Below, one piece after another: positions 29,883 to 38,307 of a stretch of 64,000 nucleotides of DNA. The notes under the pieces are model-generated. The model was not told the origin of the DNA. It worked only from the letters and a program-made list of their open reading frames with translations, and did not search any database. The position numbers were made by a program, and so were the translations under genes. The stretch covers positions 211,656-275,655 of the forward strand of contig NZ_VCBA01000005.1 of the NCBI RefSeq assembly GCF_007995245.1, given 5' to 3'. The first letter of the stretch is position 1, and each line of letters opens with the position of its first letter. Source of the stretch: Tateyamaria sp. syn59 (GTDB lineage: Bacteria; Pseudomonadota; Alphaproteobacteria; Rhodobacterales; Rhodobacteraceae).

Positions 29883-31154
29883 TCAGGTGTTCATGGAGTC
29901 GAAGAATTCGCTGTTCGTTTTGGTCTGCTTCAACTTCGAGATCAGGAACTCAATGGCGTCGGTTGTTCCCATCGGGTTCAAGATGCGCCGCAAGACAAAG
30001 GTCTTGGCCAAGTCTGTCTTGTCGACAAGCAGATCCTCTTTACGCGTCCCGGATTTGAGAATGTCGATAGCCGGGAACACACGCTTGTCGGCGATTTTGC
30101 GATCCAAAACGATCTCGGAGTTACCGGTGCCTTTAAACTCTTCAAAGATCACCTCGTCCATCCGGCTGCCCGTTTCAATCAGACCGGTCGCGATGATGGT
30201 CAGCGATCCGCCTTCTTCGATGTTACGCGCAGCACCAAAGAACCTCTTGGGCCGTTGCAGGGCGTTTGCGTCAACACCACCAGTCAGCACCTTACCTGAC
30301 GATGGCACCACGGTGTTGAATGCTCTACCAAGTCTTGTGATCGAGTCCAAAAGGATAACAACATCTCGCTTATGTTCGACCAGTCTCTTGGCTTTCTCGA
30401 TGACCATTTCCGAAACGGCAACGTGACGCGTGGCCGGCTCGTCAAAGGTAGAGCTCACCACCTCGCCCTGAACAGACCGCTGCATGTCGGTCACCTCTTC
30501 GGGCCGCTCGTCGATCAGCAGGACAATCAGATAGCACTCGGGGTGATTTTCTTCGATGCTGGACGCGATGTTCTGCAGAAGGACCGTCTTACCGGTCCGC
30601 GGCGGCGCCATGATCAAAGACCGCTGCCCTTTGCCGATCGGAGCAACCAGGTCGATGATTCGCGCAGACCGGTCTTTGGTCGTCGGATCTTTCTTCTCAA
30701 GCGTCAAACGTTCGTCGGGATAAAGCGGCGTCAGGTTATCGAAAGCGATCTTATGCTTCGCACGCTCGGGCTCTTCAAAATTGATCTTGGTCGCGTTCGT
30801 CAGAGCAAAGTAACGCTCGTTGTCATCTGGCGCCTTAATCACCCCTTCGATGGTGTCCCCGGTGCGTAGCGAATATTGCCGGATCATCTCGGGCGAGACA
30901 TAGATGTCGTCGGGACCAGGCAGATAGTTTGCCTCGGGCGAGCGCAGAAAGCCAAAGCCGTCCTGAAGCACTTCAAGCACGCCATCGCCCGAAATCTCCC
31001 ATCCCTCATCCGCGCGTTCACGCAGGATCTGGAACATCATTTCGCCCTTACGCATGGTCGAGGCATTTTCGATCTCAAGCTCTTCTGCCATGGCAAGAAG
31101 GTCTTTAGGACTTTGTGCCTTGAGGTCAGCAAGGGCGAGGCGTTCTGCGGTCAT
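29883..31154 (-). CDS. rho: Transcription termination factor Rho
   Basis: 423 aa, full length. Hexameric RNA helicase that ends untranslated transcripts. N-terminal Rho helical and cold-shock-like RNA-binding parts ([17 protein letters not shown]), then the ATPase with [11 protein letters not shown] (Walker A), [13 protein letters not shown] and the Q/R-loop region [10 protein letters not shown]. The ATG at 31154 starts [14 protein letters not shown]. First of a minus-strand set rho-mnmE-mnmG-rsmG-parA-parB pointing away from the putative origin. Confidence 0.96.
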   Translation of the reverse strand: MTAERLALADLKAQSPKDLLAMAEELEIENASTMRKGEMMFQILRERADEGWEISGDGVLEVLQDGFGFLRSPEANYLPGPDDIYVSPEMIRQYSLRTGDTIEGVIKAPDDNERYFALTNATKINFEEPERAKHKIAFDNLTPLYPDERLTLEKKDPTTKDRSARIIDLVAPIGKGQRSLIMAPPRTGKTVLLQNIASSIEENHPECYLIVLLIDERPEEVTDMQRSVQGEVVSSTFDEPATRHVAVSEMVIEKAKRLVEHKRDVVILLDSITRLGRAFNTVVPSSGKVLTGGVDANALQRPKRFFGAARNIEEGGSLTIIATGLIETGSRMDEVIFEEFKGTGNSEIVLDRKIADKRVFPAIDILKSGTRKEDLLVDKTDLAKTFVLRRILNPMGTTDAIEFLISKLKQTKTNSEFFDSMNT

Positions 31155-31277
31155 GTGGGTATACTTGGCCCGCTGTGATCCAGCGGTGCGCGTCCAATCA
31201 AATGTGAAAGCTGTATGCGGTCCCCGGACGGGGTGCGAGCCAGCACATAGGCATTGTGTTGACCGGAGTCAATGAGA

Positions 31278-31724
31278 TCAGAATTTCACGACGACCGACA
31301 ACACGATCAGGACCATCAAAAGGGTCGGCACCTCATTCATCATCCGGTACTGTCGACCGGTCTTGACCGGGCCACCGGCGGCAAAGGCCTTGCGCTGTGT
31401 GCTCAGCCAGCCATGGAAGCCCGACATTGCAAGAATCCCAATCAGCTTGGTCCAAGGCCACACCGCGCCCCAATCAATCACGCCCGGAATTGCCGCAAGC
31501 ACAAGGCCGAACACCCATGTGGCAATCATCGCCGGGTTCATGATGACCTTCAGCAGTTTATATTCCATGGTTTGAAACAGGGCATGTGTCTCCCCCTCAA
31601 GACCCACGCTTTCAGTGTGGTAGACATAGAGGCGTGGCAGGTAGAACAGCGCAGCCATCCAGGCAATCACAGACATGATGTGAAATGCCTTGATCCAGGG
31701 ATAAAGGGAGATGATGAAGTCCAT
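31278..31724 (-). CDS. hemJ: Protoporphyrinogen oxidase HemJ
   Basis: 148 aa integral membrane protein with four apolar helices. Oxidises protoporphyrinogen IX to protoporphyrin IX; this family replaces HemG and the oxygen-dependent HemY oxidase in many alphaproteobacteria. Recognisable blocks are KAFHIMSVIAWMA, LFYLPRLYVYH (conserved His of the family) and RMMNEVPTLLMV. ATG at 31724. Directly borders the AT-rich origin-like region. Confidence 0.9.
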   Translation of the reverse strand: MDFIISLYPWIKAFHIMSVIAWMAALFYLPRLYVYHTESVGLEGETHALFQTMEYKLLKVIMNPAMIATWVFGLVLAAIPGVIDWGAVWPWTKLIGILAMSGFHGWLSTQRKAFAAGGPVKTGRQYRMMNEVPTLLMVLIVLSVVVKF

Positions 31725-32135
31725 GTCTGAGCCTGTCCGTGACGTCCGGGGCCACCCTTATAAATAAATATAAGAAAGAAAAGAGATGATGATTTTGTAG
31801 GGATCTGGATTTCTGTGGATTATGCGTTTGTTCACGCAGTCTCCCACCGTGGGACAGGTTTCGTCGTTTTGTCCAAGGTAGTCGAAAGTTGGATATAAAA
31901 TTTTTAAAAACAAATACTTATAACGAAATTGAATGTGTGGGTGTTGTGGACAAATCTGTGTTCAATGTCTGGCAGTGTGACTTATCCCCACGTCACAACT
32001 TGTCCTTACCCATGGGGTATGAATGCTTGGCAAAGCGTGCGTTCCGGACCGAAGATCGGCACCCTTGATTGAAGTGCCTTGCCTTCGCCGTATTGATCCC
32101 ACACTTCGGTGGTCGCAACACACAGGGATATCCAC
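31725..32135. other. oriC: Candidate chromosomal replication origin (oriC), gene-free
   Basis: About 410 nt without a gene. An AT-rich block at 31887-31930 (GGATATAAAATTTTTAAAA and TACTTATAAC) could be the unwinding element; a second AT-rich run is at 31758-31797. DnaA-box-like nonamers within one mismatch of TTATCCACA: TGTGGATTA (31814-31822, reverse), TGTGGACAA (31945-31953, reverse), TTATCCCCA (31982-31990) and ATATCCACA (32128-32136). An inverted repeat TCCCAC-C-GTGGGA is at 31842-31854. Genes on both sides run away from it, and parAB with two parS sites lie within 7 kb. dnaA itself is not here, as is usual in alphaproteobacteria. Confidence 0.7.
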
Positions 32136-32735
32136 ATGACCACCCCCATTGTTCTCGCATCTGGGTCTTCTATCCGGGCACAGCTCTTGCGGAATGCGGG
32201 TGTGGCATTTGACGTCGCAGTGCCACGCGTGGACGAACATGCGATCAAGGAAGCATTGATCGCAGAGGAGGCATCGCCCCGCGATATTGCGGATGCGTTG
32301 GCCGAAATGAAAGCGCGCAAGATTGCAGACAAAGTGCCCGGTGCCATGGTGATCGGATGTGATCAGATTCTGGCTTTTGACGGGCGCATTCTTTCGAAGC
32401 CGGTTGATCAGGACGATGCCGCACATCAGTTGCGTGCCATGAGAGGAGAGCGGCACATGCTCTTGTCCGCGGCTGTCATCTATCACGAGGGAAAGCCGAT
32501 CTGGCGGCATGTCGGTCAGGTGCGACTGCGCATGCGGCAGGTGTCAGACGACTACCTGAATGACTACATTGACAGAAATTGGGATGACATCCGCCACTCA
32601 GTTGGCGCATATCAACTTGAGGCCGAGGGGGTGCGCCTGTTTCACAGCGTTGAAGGGGACTATTTCAATGTCCTGGGAATGCCGCTGTTGGAACTTCTTG
32701 CCTTCCTGACGCTGCGTGGGGTGATCGACGGATAA
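32136..32735 (+). CDS. maf: Maf/YceF-family nucleoside triphosphate pyrophosphatase
   Basis: 199 aa. Hydrolyses modified or non-canonical nucleotides (dTTP/UTP or m7GTP type). Signature ASGSSIRAQLL at the N-terminus (usual form SxSPRR), then the acidic GCDQIL metal site and DNDYIDRNWDD-like C-terminal region (YQLEAEGVRLF). ATG at 32136 (MTTPIVLAS) overlaps the last base of a DnaA-box-like nonamer, so its promoter must lie within the origin region. First of a run with aroE, coaE and dnaQ. Confidence 0.9.
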   Translation: MTTPIVLASGSSIRAQLLRNAGVAFDVAVPRVDEHAIKEALIAEEASPRDIADALAEMKARKIADKVPGAMVIGCDQILAFDGRILSKPVDQDDAAHQLRAMRGERHMLLSAAVIYHEGKPIWRHVGQVRLRMRQVSDDYLNDYIDRNWDDIRHSVGAYQLEAEGVRLFHSVEGDYFNVLGMPLLELLAFLTLRGVIDG

Positions 32736-32751
32736 TCAAAGGCGGATAGGA

Positions 32752-33582
32752 ATGAGCGACAAAATTCCTTTGGCGGGCGTCATCGGAACGCCCATAGCAC
32801 ATTCAAAGTCCCCGCAATTGCACCGCCACTGGCTGAAAACGCTTGGGCTGAAGGGTGACTACATCCCAATGGATGTTGCAGCGCAGGACCTGGAGGTCGT
32901 CTTGCGCACCTTGCCCAAGGCAGGATTTGTGGGCGTGAACATCACCATTCCCCATAAGGAAGCAGCGCTTGAGATTGCGGATCTTGTCACAGATCGGGCG
33001 ATTCTGATCGGTGCCGCGAACACATTGATCTTTCGGAAGGACGGTCAAATCCACGCCGACAACACGGATGGGTACGGGTTCATCGAAAACCTGAAGGCCG
33101 GTGCACCTGATTGGAATCCAACAGCAGGGCCGGCGACCGTGTTGGGCGCAGGCGGTGCTGCGCGGGCGGTTCTTGCTTCGCTTTTGGATGCGGGTGTGCC
33201 GGAGATTCTACTGACCAACCGAACGCGGGTGCGCGCCGAAAAACTGGCAGATGATTTTGGGAAAAAGGTGTCAGTCGTAGATTGGGTTCAGGCTGGCAAC
33301 GTTCTGGAGGATTCAGCGCTTGTCGTGAACACAACGTCTCTGGGTATGATTGGAAAGCCTGCCATGCGGGTGCCGCTGGATGGGCTGCGCGCGGGCACAA
33401 TCGTGACTGATCTGGTCTATGCGCCGCTCAAGACTGATTTGCTGGCTGCCGCCGAAGCGGCAGGTTGCGTCGCTGTTGATGGTTTGGGGATGCTCTTGCA
33501 TCAGGCGGTTCCGGCCTTTGAACGGTGGTTTGGTCATCGACCGGTCGTTGATAGCGCCACACGTGCCGCGGCACTGCGATGA
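32752..33582 (+). CDS. aroE: Shikimate dehydrogenase
   Basis: 276 aa. NADPH-dependent reduction of 3-dehydroshikimate in aromatic amino acid synthesis. Shows SKSPQLHRHWL (shikimate-binding serines), NITIPHKE (catalytic Lys), NTDGYGF (catalytic Asp) and the cofactor loop GAGGAARAV. ATG at 32752 lies 16 nt after maf; it overlaps coaE by ATGA. Confidence 0.95.
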   Translation: MSDKIPLAGVIGTPIAHSKSPQLHRHWLKTLGLKGDYIPMDVAAQDLEVVLRTLPKAGFVGVNITIPHKEAALEIADLVTDRAILIGAANTLIFRKDGQIHADNTDGYGFIENLKAGAPDWNPTAGPATVLGAGGAARAVLASLLDAGVPEILLTNRTRVRAEKLADDFGKKVSVVDWVQAGNVLEDSALVVNTTSLGMIGKPAMRVPLDGLRAGTIVTDLVYAPLKTDLLAAAEAAGCVAVDGLGMLLHQAVPAFERWFGHRPVVDSATRAAALR

Positions 33583-34172
33583 CATTCAAACTTGGCCTGA
33601 CCGGCTCGATCGGGATGGGAAAATCAACGACAGCGGCATTGTTTACCCAAGAAGGTTGTGCGGTGTGGGATGCGGATGCGGCCGTCCACCGATTGTACGA
33701 TGTCGGGGGTGCTGCCGTTGCAAAGATCCGGGCGTATTTCCCGGATGCTATAACAAACGGATCCGTATCCCGTGAGAAACTGCGCGGGATCATATCAAAC
33801 GATCCAACGGCACTGAAAACCATAGAAGCGATTGTACACCCGCTCGTCGTGAAAGATCGAGAGGACTACTTGGCCGCCGTCGATGCCGAAATCGTGGTTT
33901 TTGACATTCCGCTTTTGTTTGAGACGGGTGGCGACCGCACCATGGATGCTGTTGCGGTCGTTCACGTGGATGCTGCAACCCAGCGCGCTCGGGTCCTCGC
34001 ACGTGGTTCGATGACAGAGGCGCAGTTTGAAACCATCTTGGCAAAACAAATGCCAAGTGCGGAAAAATGCGCGCGCGCAGACTTTGTGATCAAGACGGAC
34101 ACGGTTGAACATGCGCGTGCACAAGTTCATTCTGCGGTCCAACAGATCAGGGGCAGGCTTAAAGATGCGTGA
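33579..34172 (+). CDS. coaE: Dephospho-CoA kinase
   Basis: 197 aa. Last step of CoA synthesis. P-loop GSIGMGKSTTA at residues 7-17, the family block DADAAVHRLY and IPLLFETGGD. Starts in the ATGA overlap with aroE and overlaps dnaQ by 8 nt. Confidence 0.94.
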   Translation: MTFKLGLTGSIGMGKSTTAALFTQEGCAVWDADAAVHRLYDVGGAAVAKIRAYFPDAITNGSVSREKLRGIISNDPTALKTIEAIVHPLVVKDREDYLAAVDAEIVVFDIPLLFETGGDRTMDAVAVVHVDAATQRARVLARGSMTEAQFETILAKQMPSAEKCARADFVIKTDTVEHARAQVHSAVQQIRGRLKDA

Positions 34173-34866
34173 AATCGTTCTGGATACAGAGACCACGGGG
34201 TTTGATCCGCAAAGCGGTGACCGCATCGTTGAGATTGGTGCTATCGAACTGATCGGTCACGTCCCGACAACCAATGTTTTCCATGAATACATCGACCCTG
34301 AACGGGCCATGCCGCAAGAGGCGTTCGAGGTGCATGGCCTTGGCGATGACTTTCTGCGCGGCAAACCAAAGTTCGCCGAATTGGGTCAAAAATTCGTAGA
34401 CTTCATCGGCGACGCAAAACTGGTGATCCACAACGCAGCCTTTGACATGAAGTTCCTGAATGCCGAGCTGAAGTGGATGGGTTTGCCTGAAATTCCGTTT
34501 GATCGGGCCATCGACACATTGGACATCGCACGCCGCCGGTTCCCGGGTTCCCCCGCATCACTCGACGCGCTGTGCCGTCGCTTTGGTATCGACAACTCGG
34601 CGCGTACCTTGCACGGGGCGCTGCTCGACAGTGAAATTCTGGCCGAAGTGTATCTGGAACTGATCGGGGGGCGGCAGCCTGATTTCGGTCTGTCCACCGT
34701 TGGCGGCGGCAACGTGGGTGCTGTTGAAGTCGAAGCGTGGATACCTCCAGCGCGCCCGCGCACCTTGCCCACACGTATTACAAGTGAAGAAGCGGCAGCC
34801 CACGCGGCCTTTGTTGACACGTTGGGGGACGACAGTCTGTGGCCCAAACAAAAAAGCCCGGTGTGA
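34165..34866 (+). CDS. dnaQ: DNA polymerase III epsilon subunit (3'-5' proofreading exonuclease)
   Basis: 233 aa. DEDDh exonuclease: ExoI DTETTGFD, ExoII HNAAFDMKFL, and ExoIII with HGALLDSEILA supplying the catalytic His and Asp. Start at 34165 (MREIVLDTETTG) overlaps coaE by 8 nt; upstream in-frame codons belong to coaE sequence. The stop TGA lies inside the loop of the terminator hairpin. Confidence 0.95.
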   Translation: MREIVLDTETTGFDPQSGDRIVEIGAIELIGHVPTTNVFHEYIDPERAMPQEAFEVHGLGDDFLRGKPKFAELGQKFVDFIGDAKLVIHNAAFDMKFLNAELKWMGLPEIPFDRAIDTLDIARRRFPGSPASLDALCRRFGIDNSARTLHGALLDSEILAEVYLELIGGRQPDFGLSTVGGGNVGAVEVEAWIPPARPRTLPTRITSEEAAAHAAFVDTLGDDSLWPKQKSPV

Positions 34867-34884
34867 ACCACCGGGCCTTTTTCA
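34850..34884. terminator. Bidirectional intrinsic terminator between dnaQ and secB
   Basis: An 8-bp perfect stem GCCCGGTG (34856-34863) and CACCGGGC (34869-34876) with loop TGAAC, preceded by an A run and followed by CTTTTTCATT. It can end transcription from dnaQ (+) and from secB (-). Confidence 0.9.
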
Positions 34885-34899
34885 TTACATTTGGCCGGA

Positions 34900-35385
34900 T
34901 TAGTTGACGGGTTCGGAGGACGCAGCCTCTTTCTGCCGACGTGCAATCTCGTTCCGATAAAGCGAAACGAAGTCGATGTTTTCCAGGTTCAGGGGTGGGA
35001 AACCACCGTCGCGCGTGATGTCGCTGACAACGCGACGCAGGAACGGGAAAATCATGCGCGGGCACTCGATCAACAGGAACGGGTGCATCTGATCTTCTGG
35101 CACGTTTTCGATGTGGAACATGCCGACATAGTCGATCTCCAGAACAAACAGAACGGCATCACCTTCCTTTGCCTTGGAAGTCACGTTCAGCTTGATCGAG
35201 CATTCGTACTGGTTGTCCTGGGCGCGTTTCTTTGCATCCAGGTTCACCTGAACCTGAACGTCGGGCTGAACGTCCGCCGAGGCACCTTTTTGGGACACGA
35301 TGTTTTCAAATGACATGTCGCGAATGTATTGGCCCAAAACGCGCATCTGCGGCGCAGCGGGCTGTGTGGCTTGTTCTTCGGCCAT
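34900..35385 (-). CDS. secB: Protein-export chaperone SecB
   Basis: 161 aa. Tetrameric chaperone that keeps preproteins unfolded for SecA. Shows YIRDMSFENI near the N-terminus, NVTSKAKEGDAVLFVLEIDYVG, and CPRMIFPFLRRVVSDITRDGGFPPL, which is the most conserved block. ATG at 35385 (MAEEQATQPA) has a GAGAGAACC ribosome region; the long upstream extension is in the fxsA-secB gap and was rejected. Confidence 0.95.
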   Translation of the reverse strand: MAEEQATQPAAPQMRVLGQYIRDMSFENIVSQKGASADVQPDVQVQVNLDAKKRAQDNQYECSIKLNVTSKAKEGDAVLFVLEIDYVGMFHIENVPEDQMHPFLLIECPRMIFPFLRRVVSDITRDGGFPPLNLENIDFVSLYRNEIARRQKEAASSEPVN

Positions 35386-35416
35386 CTGGGTTCTCTCCGA
35401 GGTCAATAAAATGTCA

Positions 35417-35434
35417 AAGCTGTGGTAACAGCTT
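35417..35434 (-). terminator. Hairpin between fxsA and secB
   Basis: Perfect stem AAGCTGT and ACAGCTT with a 4 nt loop; on the minus strand it is followed by TGACATTTTATT. It lies between the fxsA stop and the secB start, so it may partly end fxsA transcription or shape the secB leader. The T tail is interrupted. Confidence 0.35.
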
Positions 35435-35446
35435 GGCCCGTTGGCC

Positions 35447-35914
35447 TCAATGCTTGGTCCAGCCGGAGGGGCCACGAACTTCGCGCTGCTCCGGGTCAAC
35501 TTCGGTAAATTCACCGTCGACAGTGTTCGGATCGGCTTGGCGCGCGCCATGCGTCGTAAATGTCGCGACCTTGACGCGTGATCGGGCCCAATGGAAGACG
35601 GCGAGGCGCACGCCCGGCACCAAAAGCGCGAAGCCCACCGCGTCAGTAAAAAACCCTGGGGTTAGCAGCAAAGCACCGGAAAACAGGATCATTGCACCAT
35701 GCGCCAGTGCCTCACTGGGGTCGCGCATTTGATTGAATGACGACTTCACCTGACCAAGCGCTTGCATGCCCTGCGCCCGGACCAGCATGGTGCCCAAAAC
35801 GGCGGTGATGACGACAATCAGCAGGGTCCAGCCAAGACCAATCGCCCCTCCGATCTGAATGAACAGGGCAATCTCGATCAGCGGAACCAGAAGAAAGGCC
35901 AAAAACAGCCACAT
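35447..35914 (-). CDS. fxsA: FxsA family membrane protein
   Basis: 155 aa. Begins MWLFLAFLLVPLIEIALFIQIGG, with three or four apolar helices in the first 110 residues and LLLTPGFFTDAVGFALLVPGVR, the family signature. In E. coli FxsA affects phage F exclusion; its basic role is not known. Start at 35914 chosen by the hydrophobic N-terminus and an AAAGGA ribosome site; 61 nt from secB. Confidence 0.88.
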   Translation of the reverse strand: MWLFLAFLLVPLIEIALFIQIGGAIGLGWTLLIVVITAVLGTMLVRAQGMQALGQVKSSFNQMRDPSEALAHGAMILFSGALLLTPGFFTDAVGFALLVPGVRLAVFHWARSRVKVATFTTHGARQADPNTVDGEFTEVDPEQREVRGPSGWTKH

Positions 35915-36029
35915 CCAAGCAATCCTTTCGTTTTCCACAGGGGGCCGTACAGTGGACTTGCACCCTTTACGCACCTACATAAGGGTCCGACGGCGCAATC
36001 GCCACCCGACCCCGAATGACGAGGATTTA

Positions 36030-36689
36030 ATGAACTCTCCGCTTATCCAGTTGCTGGTGCTTGCAGGCATCGCCGTTTTCCTGATTTTGCGCCTGAAAAA
36101 CGTGTTGGGGACACGCGAAGGGTTCGAGCAGCCTCCGGTGCCAAAACAGGCGAGCGACCGGTTGAACCGGCCCGACCTTGAGGTGATCGAGGGCGGTCCC
36201 GACCTGGACATCACCGACCACGTGGAAGAGGACAGTGCTGCCGCCAAAGCGCTGGCAGAGATGAAGCGGGTCGAACCATCCTTTCACGTCGCTGAGTTTC
36301 TGGGCGGCGCCCGTGGTGCGTATGAGATGATCGTGATGGGGTACGAACACGGCAATTTGGCCGATATCCAGCCGTTCCTGTCCGAAGAGATCTACGAATC
36401 CTTCGTCGATGGGGTTGCCGCGCGCGAAGACCAGGGCTTGACGATTGAGGCGGAGTTTGTCGGTGTGCGCGAGCTTAAACTGATGGACGCCACATTCGAC
36501 CCCGACACCAATGAGGGCGAACTGACGATCCGCTTTGTCGCAGAATTGAAATCCGCTGTTCGCGATCAGGGTGGAGATATCGTAGAAGGTAGCCTGACTG
36601 AGGTGAAGCGGCAGAAAGACACATGGGCCTTCTCCCGAACGATGGGTGCGGACGATCCGAATTGGATATTGGTATCGACCGACGCATAA
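36030..36689 (+). CDS. Tim44/TimA family protein
   Basis: 219 aa. One N-terminal membrane helix (MNSPLIQLLVLAGIAVFLIL), a charged linker, and a C-terminal Tim44-like domain (from about 80: FLGGARGAYEMIVMGYEHGNL; ADDPNWILVSTDA at the end). Alphaproteobacterial relatives of the mitochondrial import protein Tim44 occur in this same place next to secB, fxsA and mltA. Possibly a membrane adaptor; function in bacteria is not well defined. GAGGATTTA precedes the ATG at 36030. Confidence 0.87.
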   Translation: MNSPLIQLLVLAGIAVFLILRLKNVLGTREGFEQPPVPKQASDRLNRPDLEVIEGGPDLDITDHVEEDSAAAKALAEMKRVEPSFHVAEFLGGARGAYEMIVMGYEHGNLADIQPFLSEEIYESFVDGVAAREDQGLTIEAEFVGVRELKLMDATFDPDTNEGELTIRFVAELKSAVRDQGGDIVEGSLTEVKRQKDTWAFSRTMGADDPNWILVSTDA

Positions 36690-37720
36690 TTCGGTTTTGG
36701 GTCTCGGCTGTCTGCGCAGCATTCTGGGCCATGACCGCCGCTGCCTCTGACATCAAATACACCGTTCTTGATTTTGCGTCCCTCGACGGTTGGGGGCAAG
36801 ACGACCATGCGGCTGCACTCACGACCTTTCGCAACACGTGCCAGGATATGGATGATCCTGATTGGACGTCGCTGTGTGCCCTGGCCGGTGACGTTCCGGA
36901 TGCGCGGGCGTTCTTTGAACTCTTCTTCCGGCCTGTTTTGATCGAAGATGGGCAGCCTGCCCTGTTCACTGGCTATTTTGAGCCGGAGTTAGACGGATCG
37001 CTGACACGCAGTGCGCGCTACCGCTATCCTGTTTATGCCATGCCGCCCGAAGCGCGTGCTATTCGCCCTTGGCTGACACGGCGGCAGATCCTGGAAGGGC
37101 CGTTCTTGCAGGGCCGCGGGCTGGAGATTGCGTGGGTTGATGACCCGGTTGAGCTGTTCTTTCTTCAGATCCAGGGGTCTGGACGAATCCGATTGCCAAG
37201 CGGGCAGATGATCCGTGTTGGGTATAGCGGTTTTAACGGGCACGAATATCGGTCGGTCGGTGCGGAGCTTGTGCGCCGTGGCACCTATGCCGCGCATCAG
37301 GTCAGCGCGCAGGTCATTCGCAACTACGTGCGGCGCAATCCCGATGTTGGAAAAGAGTTGCTGTATCACAACCCGTCCTATGTGTTCTTTCGCGAGGTGA
37401 GCGAGGTCCCCGCCGAACGTGGGCCATTGGGTGCTATGAACAGGTCGATTACAACCATGCGATCTATTGCCGTTGATCCAAAATTCGTGCCGCTGGGCGC
37501 GCCGGTCTGGATTGAAAAGGACGGGGCGGACCCGCTGCGGCGCTTGATGATTGCGCAGGATACCGGCTCGGCCATCAAGGGCGCCCAGCGCGCCGATGTG
37601 TTCTTTGGTACCGGTGATGAGGCCGGGCGTGCGGCCGGTCGTTTGCGCGATCCTGGGCGCATGATGGTGCTGATGCCGATACAGCGCGCCTATGCACTGC
37701 TGCCCGAGGGTGCGATATGA
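36662..37720 (+). CDS. mltA: Membrane-bound lytic murein transglycosylase A (MltA)
   Basis: 352 aa from a TTG at 36662. Cleaves peptidoglycan to anhydromuropeptides. Signal peptide RRIIRFWVSAVCAAFWAMTAAAS; MltA domain with FTGYFEP, FFLQIQGSGRI and GYSGFNGHEY; 3D domain with IAQDTGSAIKGAQRAD (catalytic Asp region) and FFGTGDEAG. No lipobox cysteine, so it is probably periplasmic rather than a lipoprotein. Start is uncertain: an ATG at 36623 is also in frame but puts 23 residues before the signal core. Overlaps the Tim44-like gene by 28 nt and smr by 4 nt. Confidence 0.87.
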   Translation: MDIGIDRRIIRFWVSAVCAAFWAMTAAASDIKYTVLDFASLDGWGQDDHAAALTTFRNTCQDMDDPDWTSLCALAGDVPDARAFFELFFRPVLIEDGQPALFTGYFEPELDGSLTRSARYRYPVYAMPPEARAIRPWLTRRQILEGPFLQGRGLEIAWVDDPVELFFLQIQGSGRIRLPSGQMIRVGYSGFNGHEYRSVGAELVRRGTYAAHQVSAQVIRNYVRRNPDVGKELLYHNPSYVFFREVSEVPAERGPLGAMNRSITTMRSIAVDPKFVPLGAPVWIEKDGADPLRRLMIAQDTGSAIKGAQRADVFFGTGDEAGRAAGRLRDPGRMMVLMPIQRAYALLPEGAI

Positions 37721-38307
37721 CACGTCGCAAGTTGCGGCCAGAGGAAGAAGACCTGTGGCGAAAGGTGGCGGACAAAACGGATCGCCTGCATCCCGAAAAG
37801 CCGTTCCACCCGGATGATTTCGTAACGACACCGCCACCCGCGCCGCGATCCCGACCGATGTTCGAGGTTGCGCCAGCGAGGTCTACCGCACGCACGTCAG
37901 GGGCGAAAACATCGGTCAACCTCACGCCATCCATCGTGGATCAGGTCGCGGCGCAGCCAGTGCAGATGGACCGCAAAGCCTTTGCCCGGATGAAACGCGG
38001 GAAGTTGCAGCCCGAAGGCAAGCTGGACCTGCATGGCTTGACAACCGACCGTGCCCACCCGGCTTTGACCCGCTTTATCATGTCGGCACACGGTCAGGGA
38101 AAACGGCTGGTTCTGGTGGTGACGGGCAAGGGCAAGCATCGCGATGACGACGGACCGATCCCGGTGCGCTTTGGCGTGTTGCGGCATCAGGTGCCGCAAT
38201 GGCTGTCGATGCCACCCTTGTCGTCTGTCGTTTTACAGGTGACCCAAGCCAATGTACGGCATGGCGGTGGTGGAGCCTATTACGTCTATCTACGCAGGCA
38301 GCGGTAA
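37717..38307 (+). CDS. Smr/MutS2-type domain protein
   Basis: 196 aa. Unstructured, basic N-terminal 95 residues, then a C-terminal Smr domain: LDLHGLTTDRAHPAL, VTGKGKH and VRHGGGGAYYVYL. Smr domains bind or nick nucleic acid; stand-alone versions are linked to endonuclease activity and, more recently, to ribosome rescue. ATGA overlap with mltA. Its 3' end overlaps the convergent MFS gene by 18 nt. Confidence 0.88.
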   Translation: MTRRKLRPEEEDLWRKVADKTDRLHPEKPFHPDDFVTTPPPAPRSRPMFEVAPARSTARTSGAKTSVNLTPSIVDQVAAQPVQMDRKAFARMKRGKLQPEGKLDLHGLTTDRAHPALTRFIMSAHGQGKRLVLVVTGKGKHRDDDGPIPVRFGVLRHQVPQWLSMPPLSSVVLQVTQANVRHGGGGAYYVYLRRQR

